Assembly (NCBI GenBank): GCA_956465555.1
Contig: OY101120.1
Location: 2,040,001-2,104,000, forward strand
Length of the DNA stretch: 64,000 nucleotides
Reading direction: 5' to 3'
Origin: Nitzschia sp. pyKryTriq1
Lineage: Eukaryota; Bacillariophyta; Bacillariophyceae; Bacillariales; Bacillariaceae
Made by a program: the position numbers and the translations under genes. The notes under the pieces were generated by a model. The model was not told the origin of the DNA, made no database searches, and worked only from the letters and a program-made list of their open reading frames with translations. Shown piece by piece: positions 44,530-54,482 of the stretch; within the stretch, counting starts at the first letter, position 1; each line of letters begins with the position of its first letter.

Positions 44530-44980
44530 ATCCATTAACGATGTCGTTCGGAATTGACTCGGAAATATTTATGCATATCACATTGATTGGCTGCGCCATA
44601 CAACACTACATTAAAACGCTAGAAAGATTCGTAGCTCAAGAATAGAGGAGCTTGCTTGTGGACACCATACCGGTAGTGTTTGTACTCGTACACTCATGGC
44701 GTATTACTTCATTAATCCTTCTGTTGTATTATTTGGGGAATGTCCAGACTACCATCATGAGCGCCATGTGCTCTCACACACAGACATGAGGGTCCGATAA
44801 AACACCCACACCCGAGCCCGTTTTCTTCTATACACACACTTCTTATCTGCTGTGATATCTAACTGAAGTTGCCATGAGGCAGAGGTCATTTCGTATGCGA
44901 TGTACATGGAAGTGTAATATCAAAATTAAATCTCTATGGGGTCTATGAACATATGTAGTAGGGTGACCGTGCCTCGGAAT
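44530..44980. other. convergent spacer
   Basis: 451 bases between the converging enolase and helical-repeat genes. AT-rich; one accggtag word near 44670. No gene seen. Confidence 0.55.
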
Positions 44981-46233
44981 TTATACAATAGCAAGGAAAT
45001 AATCTTCCAAAGAGCACTCTTCCCCATCGTCAGGGCAGGGGAATTGATACATGGCATCCCAGACAAGCTCTGCTAGATCGAGGGACAGAATTAGTTGGCC
45101 ATTGAGGTGTTTCACATCCCATTCATTCTTGCTCAGTTTGTCGCCGCATACTGTGGCGGCGGTGATGAGTCTTGCCCACGGCATGTTCAAGTCCGCACTT
45201 TTGATGGGCGACTCGCTAATGACACTTCCAAGAGCGCCAAGTTCTGAAATTGCCTTCGCAGCGAGGTATGGCTCTCCTTCATAGAAATGGCGGCTCGCAA
45301 TGCTTGCCAGCGTATGAGCCCTTTGCTTCAGGACTTCTTGATTAGCTTCTTCTTTCAGACTCAATCCTTGCATAGGAAGACGCAACTCATCATTCAGGAC
45401 TTCCCATCCCTTTTCCACTTGTCCCACACGCATCAATCCTCGCACAATGGCAGCCGATTCGTGTGGCTGCATCGACGGTCTCTCGTAGATACGACGAGCT
45501 TCAATCGCGCGAGAGGCGGTCTCAACTTCGCCGGCGTGGAGTGCGGCAACTGCCAGCCGACTGAGAAGACTGCCACGGTATCCAAACCCCCAATGTTCGT
45601 CACAATGGTCTATCAAGAAGGAAGCAATGGTTGCCAAATCATGCACATCATGAAGATTTTGTGCACGCTTGATTGCACGTCTGAAGAGCGAAAAAGAACA
45701 ATGTCAGTAAAGCTGGCGGATATACAGTACCTCGTACCACATGGAATATGCTTGGATATGGGCTGCTCAGGGATTATTCTCACTTACACAATATCGTTAA
45801 CTGGCATATCTTTCTGAAGATGTGATACGGCAGAGGAGTGCAGAGTGAAGAAATCTAGGTCTGGTGTTTCCTGCAAGTGAGCCTGTTGCTGGAAGTTGTG
45901 CTTGCGTCGGTTTCGGCTACTCTTGCGTCGCGGTTCTTTCACCAATGCTTCGGGAACAGAGGATGAGGATGAGGACTGGATTCCTGGACCCTTCACTCCG
46001 ACACTCTCTGGGGTTTGAGTTTCAAAGGCCTCGAGAACCAGAGCAGCGGTGTCATCGATGATTGGTTTTTGAGTACCGGTACCCGTGGTACTCCTCGCAG
46101 CGGCTCTCTTGTTGATAAGTTCTCGAACGGCAGAGACATGCAACGCCGAATTGCTCCTGCTTCGACCGAAGGAAGCGGGTGCAAAGGCTGCACAGCCTGA
46201 GGAGAGTAATAGTGATAAAGCTGCAGTCTTCAT
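44981..46233 (-). CDS. plastid-targeted helical-repeat (PPR/TPR-like) protein
   Basis: 381 residues from two minus-strand exons, 45788..46233 and 44981..45680. MKTAALSLLLSSGCAAFAPASFG is a clear signal peptide plus A-F-A-P transit motif. A Ser/Arg-rich linker (SSSSSSVPEAL, RRKSSRNRRK) follows. The C-terminal ~230 residues are helical pairs: LLSRLAVAALHAGEVETASRAIEARRIYE, ESAAIVRGLMRVGQVEKGWEVLNDEL and LASIASRHFYEGEPYLAAKAISELG. These resemble degenerate ~35-residue PPR or TPR units. A plastid RNA-binding or assembly role is a reasonable guess only. Confidence 0.82.
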
Positions 46234-47082
46234 TGTAAACAATGCGAGTAGTTCGGATTTTGGTTGATCTACAGTTTCTAGTAGTAGCGAGAGAGAGAGA
46301 GAGATGGAAATAATGAGCGAAAGAAAAATCTCGGAAATCGGATGAAGCACCCGTACCAGGCAGGGATCGGAGGAGGACATCATCACAGAATAGCGCGAGG
46401 ATTGTTGAGGATAGTTGAATAAAGCACAGGCGAAGCACGGGAGTTCGAATTCTGGTATCTTCCAAACCGCCGGGTTCATTCAATGAAAAGATGACGTAGA
46501 CTGAGAACACTCGATCATCATGAAGAAATATGATTGGTTTTACGACGTAATCAGAATCAGAATTTTGACTCATTGTTGCCACGTCAAGCCGCATCACCCG
46601 TTTGGACCAATCATCGTCCTCGAGATGGCCGGAGAACAAAAAAGAAGAGAGCCTCGCGCCCGTTTCCAACTGGTTCCTGGTTTCCAATACGAGTACATAC
46701 TCGTACAGTACAAGTACCACTACGGTAGAGTAGTCTACACGCAGTACCGGTGGTATGACTGGACTGCGCCAGATGTTCGTTGTCTCTTGGTCAAAGTAGT
46801 CGTCTCCTTCAGATTTTCTTGTGCGTAATCAATCATCAATCGTGCTAATCATTCCCGAATCGAACCAAAACGCGACTGAAAACCGAAACCCGGTTGGATC
46901 TTGGATCTAATGTATTATTCGAACGCGAAGTAAAACGTTACCTGGTACAATTTACTGTAACGTTATTGGTGTTGTTGTTGTTGTTGTTGTTGTTTACATT
47001 CTATCACTGATGAAGAACAAGCAACCTCAACGCAACAAAGACCGCCAACAACGCAAACCAGGGGCTATCATTCGACAAAATC
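46234..47082. promoter_or_regulatory. divergent promoter region
   Basis: Between the plastid helical-repeat gene and the Snf7-fusion gene. Contains a (ga)n run near 46288-46304, GTAC words at 46680-46755 and a (gtt)n run at 46970-46994. A minus-strand frame over this area is spurious. Confidence 0.45.
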
Positions 47083-48519
47083 ATGTCGCGAACAAATAAT
47101 AATCAGGCACAAGGCGACGACTCTTCTCCAAGCTATCAACGACGCCAGGCGCTGCGACAGGCCGACGTCGGTAACACGATCCGAGTCCTCGATTCGTACC
47201 CCCTCGACAAGTACTTTGATATCTCTCAACGCCTGTTGGATGCCTTTCAAAAGGCTGTCGATGGACGTCGGCTGGATGAGGCCTACGTTTATGGACTGCG
47301 ATTTGCTGCTTTTGGCCTCGAGTCTCTGCCGAAACACAAGGAATATCGATTGCAGACCACTCGGTATAACAAACAAAAGCGACGGAACGCCATACAAGTC
47401 GAGAAGGTCATATCCATGATGGAAATAATTAAACAGCGAATGGATGCCGAGGAATGCGTGCTACAAGAAAGGAGACGGGCGCAGGAGGAAGAGGAGGCGG
47501 AAAGACAAAGGGAGCTAGAATTAGAGGAGCAAAAGACGATAAAAGAGCAGCAAAGGAAATTGGAGCTGCAGAAAAAGAAAGAAGATGACATGAAATCAAA
47601 GAATGTTGAGCAAAGTGCCATGACGAAGTTGTTGGCAATGCAGAGCAAAATCTCGGCTCCGAAGCAGCAGTCGTCAGACGAACATCATTTCTCGGCAAGC
47701 AAAAAACCAGCCAACATTGAATCATCAGAAACACCACCCTCGGAAAGGCAGACCACTGACAATACAGCGACACAGTCTGGTGAACACGGAGAAAAATCCT
47801 TAAAAGAGATTCATGTGAATGTGGACAAAGAAGGGGCTGGAACTTTCGCGACGACAGCTACGCCTTCAAAATCTAGCGGGAAGATTCAAAGGAAGATGAC
47901 TCCAATATCGTCGAAGGAGCAAAAAACCATCGATTTACTGGATAGTACTATCCGTCTGCAGGAAAAAAGGCTAGTGGACATTGAAATGACTCAGATTCCT
48001 GCGCTGGTTCGATTGGCGAAAGAATACTTGCGGCAAGATGAGACAAATCGCGACGCCGCTCTCAAATGCGTAGCACGTAAACGGGCATTGGAACGGCAAC
48101 TGGATGTCATCAAAGCAGCAATTTTCAACATGGAAACTCAAATGTTCATGTTGGAGAATGCCATGGAGGATAGACAAGTGCACAAGGCACTGGAGGAGGC
48201 CTCCCATGCCATGAAGAGCTTGCAACAAAGTTTGGGAGATAGCGAGGCAATGTCTTTCGATCTCACTGACTTGACGGCAACGTTGCCGCCTTCGATGCTA
48301 GTAGACCAAGAAGAGGACGACGAGGAACTATTGGAAGAGCTACAGGGCTGGATTTCACCCGAACAGGCGAAGGATCGAGCCACGAAAGAGGACGACCAAG
48401 TCTCCATTCTATCCATGCCAAACGTACCAGATTCTGCTGGTGGCTTTTCGTCTACGAGTTCCGAAACAGCTGACACAGATTCCACTGTCGAAAAGCTTAT
48501 AAGAGCAGTGTTGGGATAA
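47083..48519 (+). CDS. USP8-dimer-like + Snf7 (ESCRT-III) fusion protein
   Basis: 478 residues, single exon. Residues about 30-120 (RVLDSYPLDKYFDISQRLLD, GRRLDEAYVYGLRFAAFGLE, LPKHKEYR) match the USP8/AMSH N-terminal dimerisation (MIT-like) domain by the K-Y-F...A-x-x-Y...R-x-A...LPKH-x-x-Y pattern. A glutamate/lysine coiled coil (about 120-180) and a Ser/Thr-rich linker follow. Residues about 272-445 (LLDSTIRLQEKRLVDIEM, ALKCVARKRALERQLDVIKA, FMLENAMEDRQVHKAL, HAMKSLQQSL) match the Snf7/CHMP4 core. An acidic tail (DQEEDDEELLEELQGW) fits an ESCRT-III autoinhibitory region. ESCRT-III scission of membranes is the expected role. The domain pairing is unusual. Confidence 0.82.
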   Translation: MSRTNNNQAQGDDSSPSYQRRQALRQADVGNTIRVLDSYPLDKYFDISQRLLDAFQKAVDGRRLDEAYVYGLRFAAFGLESLPKHKEYRLQTTRYNKQKRRNAIQVEKVISMMEIIKQRMDAEECVLQERRRAQEEEEAERQRELELEEQKTIKEQQRKLELQKKKEDDMKSKNVEQSAMTKLLAMQSKISAPKQQSSDEHHFSASKKPANIESSETPPSERQTTDNTATQSGEHGEKSLKEIHVNVDKEGAGTFATTATPSKSSGKIQRKMTPISSKEQKTIDLLDSTIRLQEKRLVDIEMTQIPALVRLAKEYLRQDETNRDAALKCVARKRALERQLDVIKAAIFNMETQMFMLENAMEDRQVHKALEEASHAMKSLQQSLGDSEAMSFDLTDLTATLPPSMLVDQEEDDEELLEELQGWISPEQAKDRATKEDDQVSILSMPNVPDSAGGFSSTSSETADTDSTVEKLIRAVLG

Positions 48520-48765
48520 CGTGACTCATGCGCACCTAAAACAATGGCCCCTTCTCCGGCACAACCTAGTATGTTGTATTAAGCAGGGTGAAGTACTGTA
48601 GAAAACTCTATATTCAGATAGTTTACCTTCGCGAAAAAAGACATCCCGTGATGGTGCTCCATCCGTAGCTGTCAAAGCGGTCACTCGGTCCGCTTTACTA
48701 TTATCACACCGTATTGCTCATTATATCGCGAGCAACCATTTCCTCACTCGAAGACGCAGACCAAT

Positions 48766-49470
48766 TTAGAACATGGGGTTTCCAGCAAGGAGTGGGACAG
48801 AGCCCGGGATGTTCGCTGCCGCCGAAAAGGACATGATGGCGATCATAGCAAGGCGTCCGTTGTTCAATTCTCGGTCTCTCTTTACTTTCATTGTGGCAGC
48901 ATCGACCGACGAAAAGTCAATAGGAGGGAAAATGATCGTCGGGAGGTCTCCTCCCTTGGTGTAGTGGGTACCGCTGGCTTCCGAGATGATTTCAGCAAGG
49001 AAGAGAGTTCCAATGATTTGTTGCTTGCCTTTTGGTGGATAGGAAAGTGCAAGAAATGTTAGAAAGTTATTGCCTGGGTACGTTCTGGATTAACTGAACC
49101 AAGATATTTGCTTACCAGCCTCGGGGACGGCGTCCCAAGCATCGAATGGCTTCATGGTAGACAAGGACTCGAACGAGACGTCCTTGCTTAGCATACCGGG
49201 GAAATGGATTCCGGCTGCTTGGACCAAGTATCCGGTAGTAGCAAGCATGGCCACTCGGGAATGCTTAAGCTCGGCGGCACGGAACCAGGCCAAAGTTTCG
49301 TCGGATCCAAGAGTGGCAAGGCCCATGGGATCGAACGATTTCAAAGGCATGGTGCTTCCTGCCATGTCATCCAAGGCTCGGATAGCCGTGGAAGACTTTT
49401 GCTGCGAAGCAGGAGCAAAAGCAGTGACGCTGGAGGCAAGAGCGAGAACAAGAGCAGCAAACTTCATCAT
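48766..49470 (-). CDS. fucoxanthin-chlorophyll a/c light-harvesting protein
   Basis: 205-residue diatom LHC antenna protein from exons 49116..49470 and 48766..49028 (minus strand). MMKFAALVLALASSVTAFAPAS is the bipartite plastid leader. Helix 1 reads WFRAAELKHSRVAMLATTGYLVQ and helix 3 RELNNGRLAMIAIMSF; the E-x-x-(H/N)-x-R chlorophyll-ligand motifs are intact in both. The order GIHFPGML ... RDRELNNGR is typical for FCPs. It binds chlorophyll a/c and fucoxanthin in the thylakoid. It shares a 537-base divergent promoter region with TIC110. Subfamily (Lhcf, Lhcr, Lhcq, Lhcz) not assigned. Confidence 0.95.
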
Positions 49471-50007
49471 GGCAATTCTACAATTCAAAAATGAAAAGCT
49501 CATGGGCAGGAGGGAGATAGCTCAAGTTTCGCCATCGGCGGTCTCACCAAATCGGTATCTTGTTGGTCTCCACTTCATCTTGCTTCGACCGTGTTTGACT
49601 GCGTCACAACTACCGAGGATCGCGAAAAAGGAACCTCAACAAGCTAGGAATCTGGAATGTCAAAATGTTCCCGCCAAAAATTTGATTTCCAAAAACAGGT
49701 TTCTGTGCTCCTTGAAGAGGTTCCCGCCCATCACCTTCCACGTTTTCTTGCGATTATGCAGTGCCGCGTGGAATGCCGACGTCCCTCCACCGTCCACCCT
49801 TTTTTCTTCCCGGCGCGCGGTCGGTCGTTGAATAATGACGACGATCAAAACGACGCACGACGCACATCAAACCTCAACTTACTCAAGACGCACTCGGTTG
49901 GCTTCTTGGATGTCACGAGAGATCCTTTGCACTTCTTCCACACCTTCTTCAATTGCATCGTAGTGAAATAGGTCTGCGACCTATTGAAAGCAATATAGTA
50001 TATTGTC
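49471..50007. promoter_or_regulatory. divergent promoter, FCP / TIC110
   Basis: 537 bases between two divergent plastid-protein genes, so co-regulation is possible. Notably lacking the GTAC clusters seen elsewhere. No gene seen. Confidence 0.5.
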
Positions 50008-53000
50008 ATGAGATTCACATCCGCAACAGTGGCAGCTGTGCTGTTGGCAAACAGTGATATGGCAGGTGCTTTTTCCGTTCGACCGCCAGTCACTGTCTCC
50101 AACCAACTCCAAATTAGTAGTGTTGCTCAGCAGCGACTCTCGCCCCTAAAGTTCGCTGAAGTTTCAGGGGGAATGGAAGAATTGCAAGAGCTCACCGAGG
50201 ACAAAACAGCCAACGCTTTCGAGAAGACAGTCCGAAAGTCTCCTTCTTTCTGGAAGCTGGCTGGTTATGCCTCAATTCCTGTCTCGGCTGCTCTGGGTTT
50301 CGGCCTCGTACCTAGTCGCCGCCTGGCCGCCCACGCAGCCGGGGCAATCGTTACGGGTGTCGCTGGAGCCATCGGCAAGTCTCGACTTGACCTGATCACC
50401 GAAACTGCTGCCACTCCTGCCATCGCACAGGCCATCATCGATCATGGAGTCGAGGATCCAGCTACGACTGCTGGATACATTCGCGAAATCCAAACCAAAT
50501 TTGGAATTGTTGATGATGAAGAGTTTGAGGCCATGTGTGCTGATGTTTACAGTAAATATCTCTTGGGTTTGGTCAAGTTCAACCCAGTGGCGAAAACCAG
50601 TGAACCAAAGGAGCTGGAGAACCTCAAAACAGCACTCGGTTTGTCCAATCTGATGGTTGGAGAAGCTCACGGAGCAGCGGCAGCTGAGTGGTATCGCACA
50701 ACATGCCTTTTCACCCCGGAAGAGGACTTGGATGATCCTGATCACCCGGATCGCCAAGCTATGGACAAGTTCATTTTCCTGACTGAGCGTGTTTTGAATC
50801 GGGGAGGAGAAACTCCGGAAGCGTTTAAGTTTGAGATGACTCGGGTAGCAAAGGCTATGAATCTATCTCTCATGGAAGCTGTGGACCGTGTTACCGACGT
50901 TAACGAGCCCTTTTACCAACGTGCCTTGAAGTCTACTCGAGCCAAATTGGGAACCAACCAAGTTTCGCAGTCAACACTCGAGAAGGCTCGACAATCGTTG
51001 GGAATTTCCGAAGAAACCGCCTTCGACATGCATGTCGCTTGTTTCAATGAAGAAGTCCGTGACTTGCTTGGACTCCAGGCCAGCGACGAAGAAGAAGCCG
51101 CTGAAATCAACACCTACACTGCCAAATTCAGTGAAGGCGCAAGAGAAAGGGTGAGAAGATGATTTCTTTGTGTCTGGCTGCTGTTTTCACCCTGCTAACT
51201 CTAACATTTTCTTTTCTTTTTCTTCCGCTGATAGTTGGACCAATTAAAGGACATCCTTGGTCTTTCTGATGAAGACGCCGATTACGAGATTTCTGCGGAG
51301 GCGACACCTCTCTATCAAGCTACTGCCCTCGCTTCCATCAATGAGGTGTTGACAGGTAGCAGCTCGCCCGACGTCGCCTGGGAGAAAATTGAAACCCGGC
51401 GAAAAGAGCTGCTAATCCCAGAATCGAAGAGTAAAGATCTTATTTCTTCAATGGTGATGCAAGCACTTGGCGTCCCACTTGAAGAAGCCAACAAATTTGC
51501 CAAGGTCAACAATGAAGCTGCCGTGTATGATAATCTTCTTGAGACCCTCGAGGCTAAGCAAACTTTGATTGCCATTCTCACAAAGTCTGGATGGGATGAA
51601 TTTGATAATTTCGATAAGAATTTCTGCGACCCATGGGATCGGCAGTCGGCAAATGGCTTCATGCGATCAGAGGAGCGCATCAAAGTTTACAAAATCTTCC
51701 TTACTCGGACAGTCCGGAAATCGGCGGATGGAAACCTTACTGACGAAATGTACGATAAAGTTATGCAAATCAAGGGACTGCTGGGTATCTCAGACGAACA
51801 AGCCGAAATCGAAGCCCGAGCTGCCTTCGGTCCTGAAGTACAAAAGGCCTGTCTACGAGCGACCACGGAGATCGTAGCGGACTACACCCCGGAATTGGCG
51901 AAAAATATGAAGAAAGACATTGATGATGCGATGCAGAAGTACCGATTATCCGACGACTTCCTTCGCGAACAAGGAGCTAGTTATTATGCTAAGGCTGTCT
52001 CGCAGATCAGTGCCAAGTCGCCAGCTGGTATCCCGACCAAAGAGATGAACCAAGCCCTTCACGCTCTACAAGAAATGTTTAAGATCGGGAAAGAAGATAC
52101 ATATGCGGCACATATGGAGTTTTTCGGACCCGTTTACAAGAAGAGTATTGTCGAAGCCATGGGCTCAACCGGAGTCATCCGAGAAGAGCTGAAGGGTTCG
52201 CTTGCTGATTTGCGTGATCGGTTGGGAGTCCGAGAAGAAGACACAAAAGAACTGTTTTTGGAAGCAATCGAGGAGAAATTCGTTCCCATGGTCGATTGGA
52301 TCAACAGCGAGATGGAACGCACTATGCTTAACCAGAAACAACTTTCCGAACGCAGAGGAAGGGACATGGGGGAAGATATGTTCCAATCGGGCAAGATCGC
52401 TGATGTAAGTTGTTTCTTTGCCTCCTACTTGATAGCATTTCAAGGATGCAATGTTGTCTAACAAATTTTCGTATGGCAGGGTGTCTTGGGATTGGGCGCC
52501 GAAGTCAATATTATGGGCGATATCATCAATCTGGTTGACTTTTACGCAGAGAATGAAATTGCCGAAGAAAAAGAAATCGGGACAAAGGAAGTAGAAGGAG
52601 AGGATGTTCCGGTCTTGGAAACGTCCTACCCTATTACTGCTATTGGGTCGGGAGCGCTTGACCAAGAAATGGCAGAATACTTGTACCGACAGTTTGTTGT
52701 CGGCGCTTTCACCGCCCAAGGCGGACAGGCAGGGCGATACGAGGCTGCTCGCGCTAGTTTTGGAGGTATTCTTGGTCTCACTAGCGAGAAGATGGAAGAA
52801 ATCAACAGCACTATCGGAAGTTCAGTCTACGACAACTATGTGTCGAGGACGATGGCGACAAAGGGAGCTTTGGATCAACAGGATATGATGTTCTTGGCAA
52901 ACATTCAAGGCAAACTCGGTCTTTCATCTGAGCAGTCCGAAAAGCTTTTGATGCAGTCGCAGAAAAAGGTTCTATCAGAGGAAATCAACGCCTTGATGGA

Positions 53001-53496
53001 CGACCCCACGCCGGAAGGCATGAAGGCCTTCCGTGAGAAGTGCAACGTCATGGGCATGGATCTCGCCGAGGATGTGGGTATTTCAAGTACACGCATTGTC
53101 CGTATGTTTGAGTCGGAAATTATTCCAGGCTTGAAGAGCGGTGAAATCAACGTTGGGACAAGCGAAATCTTGACAGAGATTCAAGAGAGTCTCAATCTTG
53201 ATCCCGAAGAGTGCGAAGCCATGTTTGAAGGTGTCCTTTTGCGCCTGGCAAAGCAAGCGATGGATCTCATCAATGCGGAGCTCCTTCGGGGACGTGAGGA
53301 GAACACGGTCGACCTCATCAAGGAGCTTGTCGGATATGCCGCATTCGTGGACGGCGATCTTGGGCTGAACGTTGATGAAGCGCAGGCTTACCAAGTCTTT
53401 AATATTTACGAGGCATTTGACTTTTCCGGGGAAGACCCTGCGCAAGTTGAAGCCAACAAAGAGCTGCTGCAAACTGCTCTTGGCATCAGTCAATAA
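50008..53496 (+). CDS. TIC110: TIC110, plastid inner-envelope import component
   Basis: 1109 residues from exons 50008..51150, 51235..52404, 52480..53496, all in phase 0. The leader MRFTSATVAAVLLANSDMAGAFSVRPP has the A-F plastid cleavage motif. One or two membrane helices lie at about 85-125 (IPVSAALGFGLVP, AGAIVTGVAGAIG). The long remainder is helical with repeated EAA-like units (ETAATPAIAQAIIDHG, LGLSNLMVGEAHGAAAAEWY, LLGISDEQAEIEARAAFG, LGLTSEKMEEINSTIGSSVY, LNLDPEECEAMFEGVLLRLA), the HEAT-like TIC110 core seen in plants and red-lineage plastids. It scaffolds the stromal import motor at the inner membrane. The Clp unfoldase at 2801 is a possible functional partner. Confidence 0.92.
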
Positions 53497-54482
53497 TGTA
53501 TAGAATGTTTACGATTTGTTTTGGATATTTTTTACTACAGTACGATTACAAGAAGTAGTCTGCGAGTTCGACGCCGTATGCTGCAGAGGGCACATACGGT
53601 ACCGGTATCCAATTCTTCATCTCAGGAAATGATTCTAGTCTATTAAACTTTCTTGATGATGATTCAATGCTCCGTTGTAACACAACTGAACTTCCTTCCT
53701 CAATATCGATTCGTTTATTTCTTGCTAACTGTTGGGCTGTGATACCGGTAGAGGTCAAGCTATTCTAAAAGAAATGGAAAGGTTGAAAAAAGCAAAAGAA
53801 GTAATCGTAGTCAGACGCCTTACCGTTGGGCCAACAGGACACATCTTATCCCGCCTGGGATTCGAACCCAGAATCTTCTGATTGCAACTAACGCAAGATG
53901 GCGGATTGAAATATATAAATATGTTTTTAAGAACATTTTTTTGTCCTGACGAACGCTCGTTCTCAGTACCCTGGTACCATACTGTAAAGTATTACCGGTA
54001 AAATACGATTACCGAGTACACCACCGATCGCTCGTTGTAATGATATAATGTGTCTGTCCCTTTGCCCAATATATTTCTAAAAGATCCGTTAAATTACGTT
54101 CTTGAAATAAAAAGAAGTATGGTGATGAATTTATTATGATGAAAATGTGGTCTAAAATGAACTTTCGATAAGTTTGGCGGCATTTTGTTTGAACGGGAGA
54201 AAATTCGTTACTTCTATCGATCGTGCGCCGCGCCGTCTCCGCCGCCGGGCCGTTCGAGTTTTCTTTTGCACCCGCTTTTTTGCTGACAGACATTGACATT
54301 GAAATCAACGCTTCTATCGTGAAACCTTCACTTCCATTGCATATTTGGACGAACAGCAGAAACGAGCATTTCATAATATTCAGTTGCAGTTGTCGTCGTC
54401 GCTGTAGAATCTCTGTCGGTGACGGATCAAAAGTAGAAAAATCGAGCCTTCTTTCTCTTGGTTCTCTAAAAAAATTAACCCC
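53497..54482. other. spacer containing the tRNA locus and GTAC words
   Basis: Besides the tRNA at 53805-53882, it holds accggta words at 53598-53612, 53740-53750 and 53965-54005. The region 54010-54480 has no supported gene. Confidence 0.6.
53805..53882 (-). tRNA. circularly permuted tRNA-Arg (anticodon ACG)
   Basis: On the minus strand the 3' half comes first. Bases 38-73 run from 53882 to 53847: A38, anticodon stem TCAGA, variable AGATT, T-arm CTGGG-TTCGAAT-CCCAG, acceptor GCGGGAT, discriminator A. A 6-base spacer (53841-53846) follows. Then bases 1-37 run from 53840 to 53805: acceptor GTCCTGT, TGGCCCAACGGTAAGGCG D-region, TCTGA, and loop C-T-A-C-G-A. Reordered, the anticodon stem (TCTGA/TCAGA) and T stem pair perfectly and the acceptor pairs 7 of 7 with three G-U. 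The loop becomes C-T-A-C-G-A-A, anticodon ACG (Arg), and the D-region matches eukaryotic tRNA-Arg. B-box GGTTCGAATCC precedes A-box TGGCCCAACGG. A T6 run (53786-53791) can end Pol III; TATA-like sequence lies near 53909-53925. No CCA is encoded. A bulge-helix-bulge could not be folded convincingly by hand. Confidence 0.8.

Noticed and set aside
53847-53882. An ordinary tRNA or isolated tRNA fragment on the minus strand
   Set aside because: The T-arm and 3' acceptor have no matching D-arm or 5' acceptor upstream, but the missing half lies 6 bases downstream and pairs with every stem. Permutation explains it better than a fragment.
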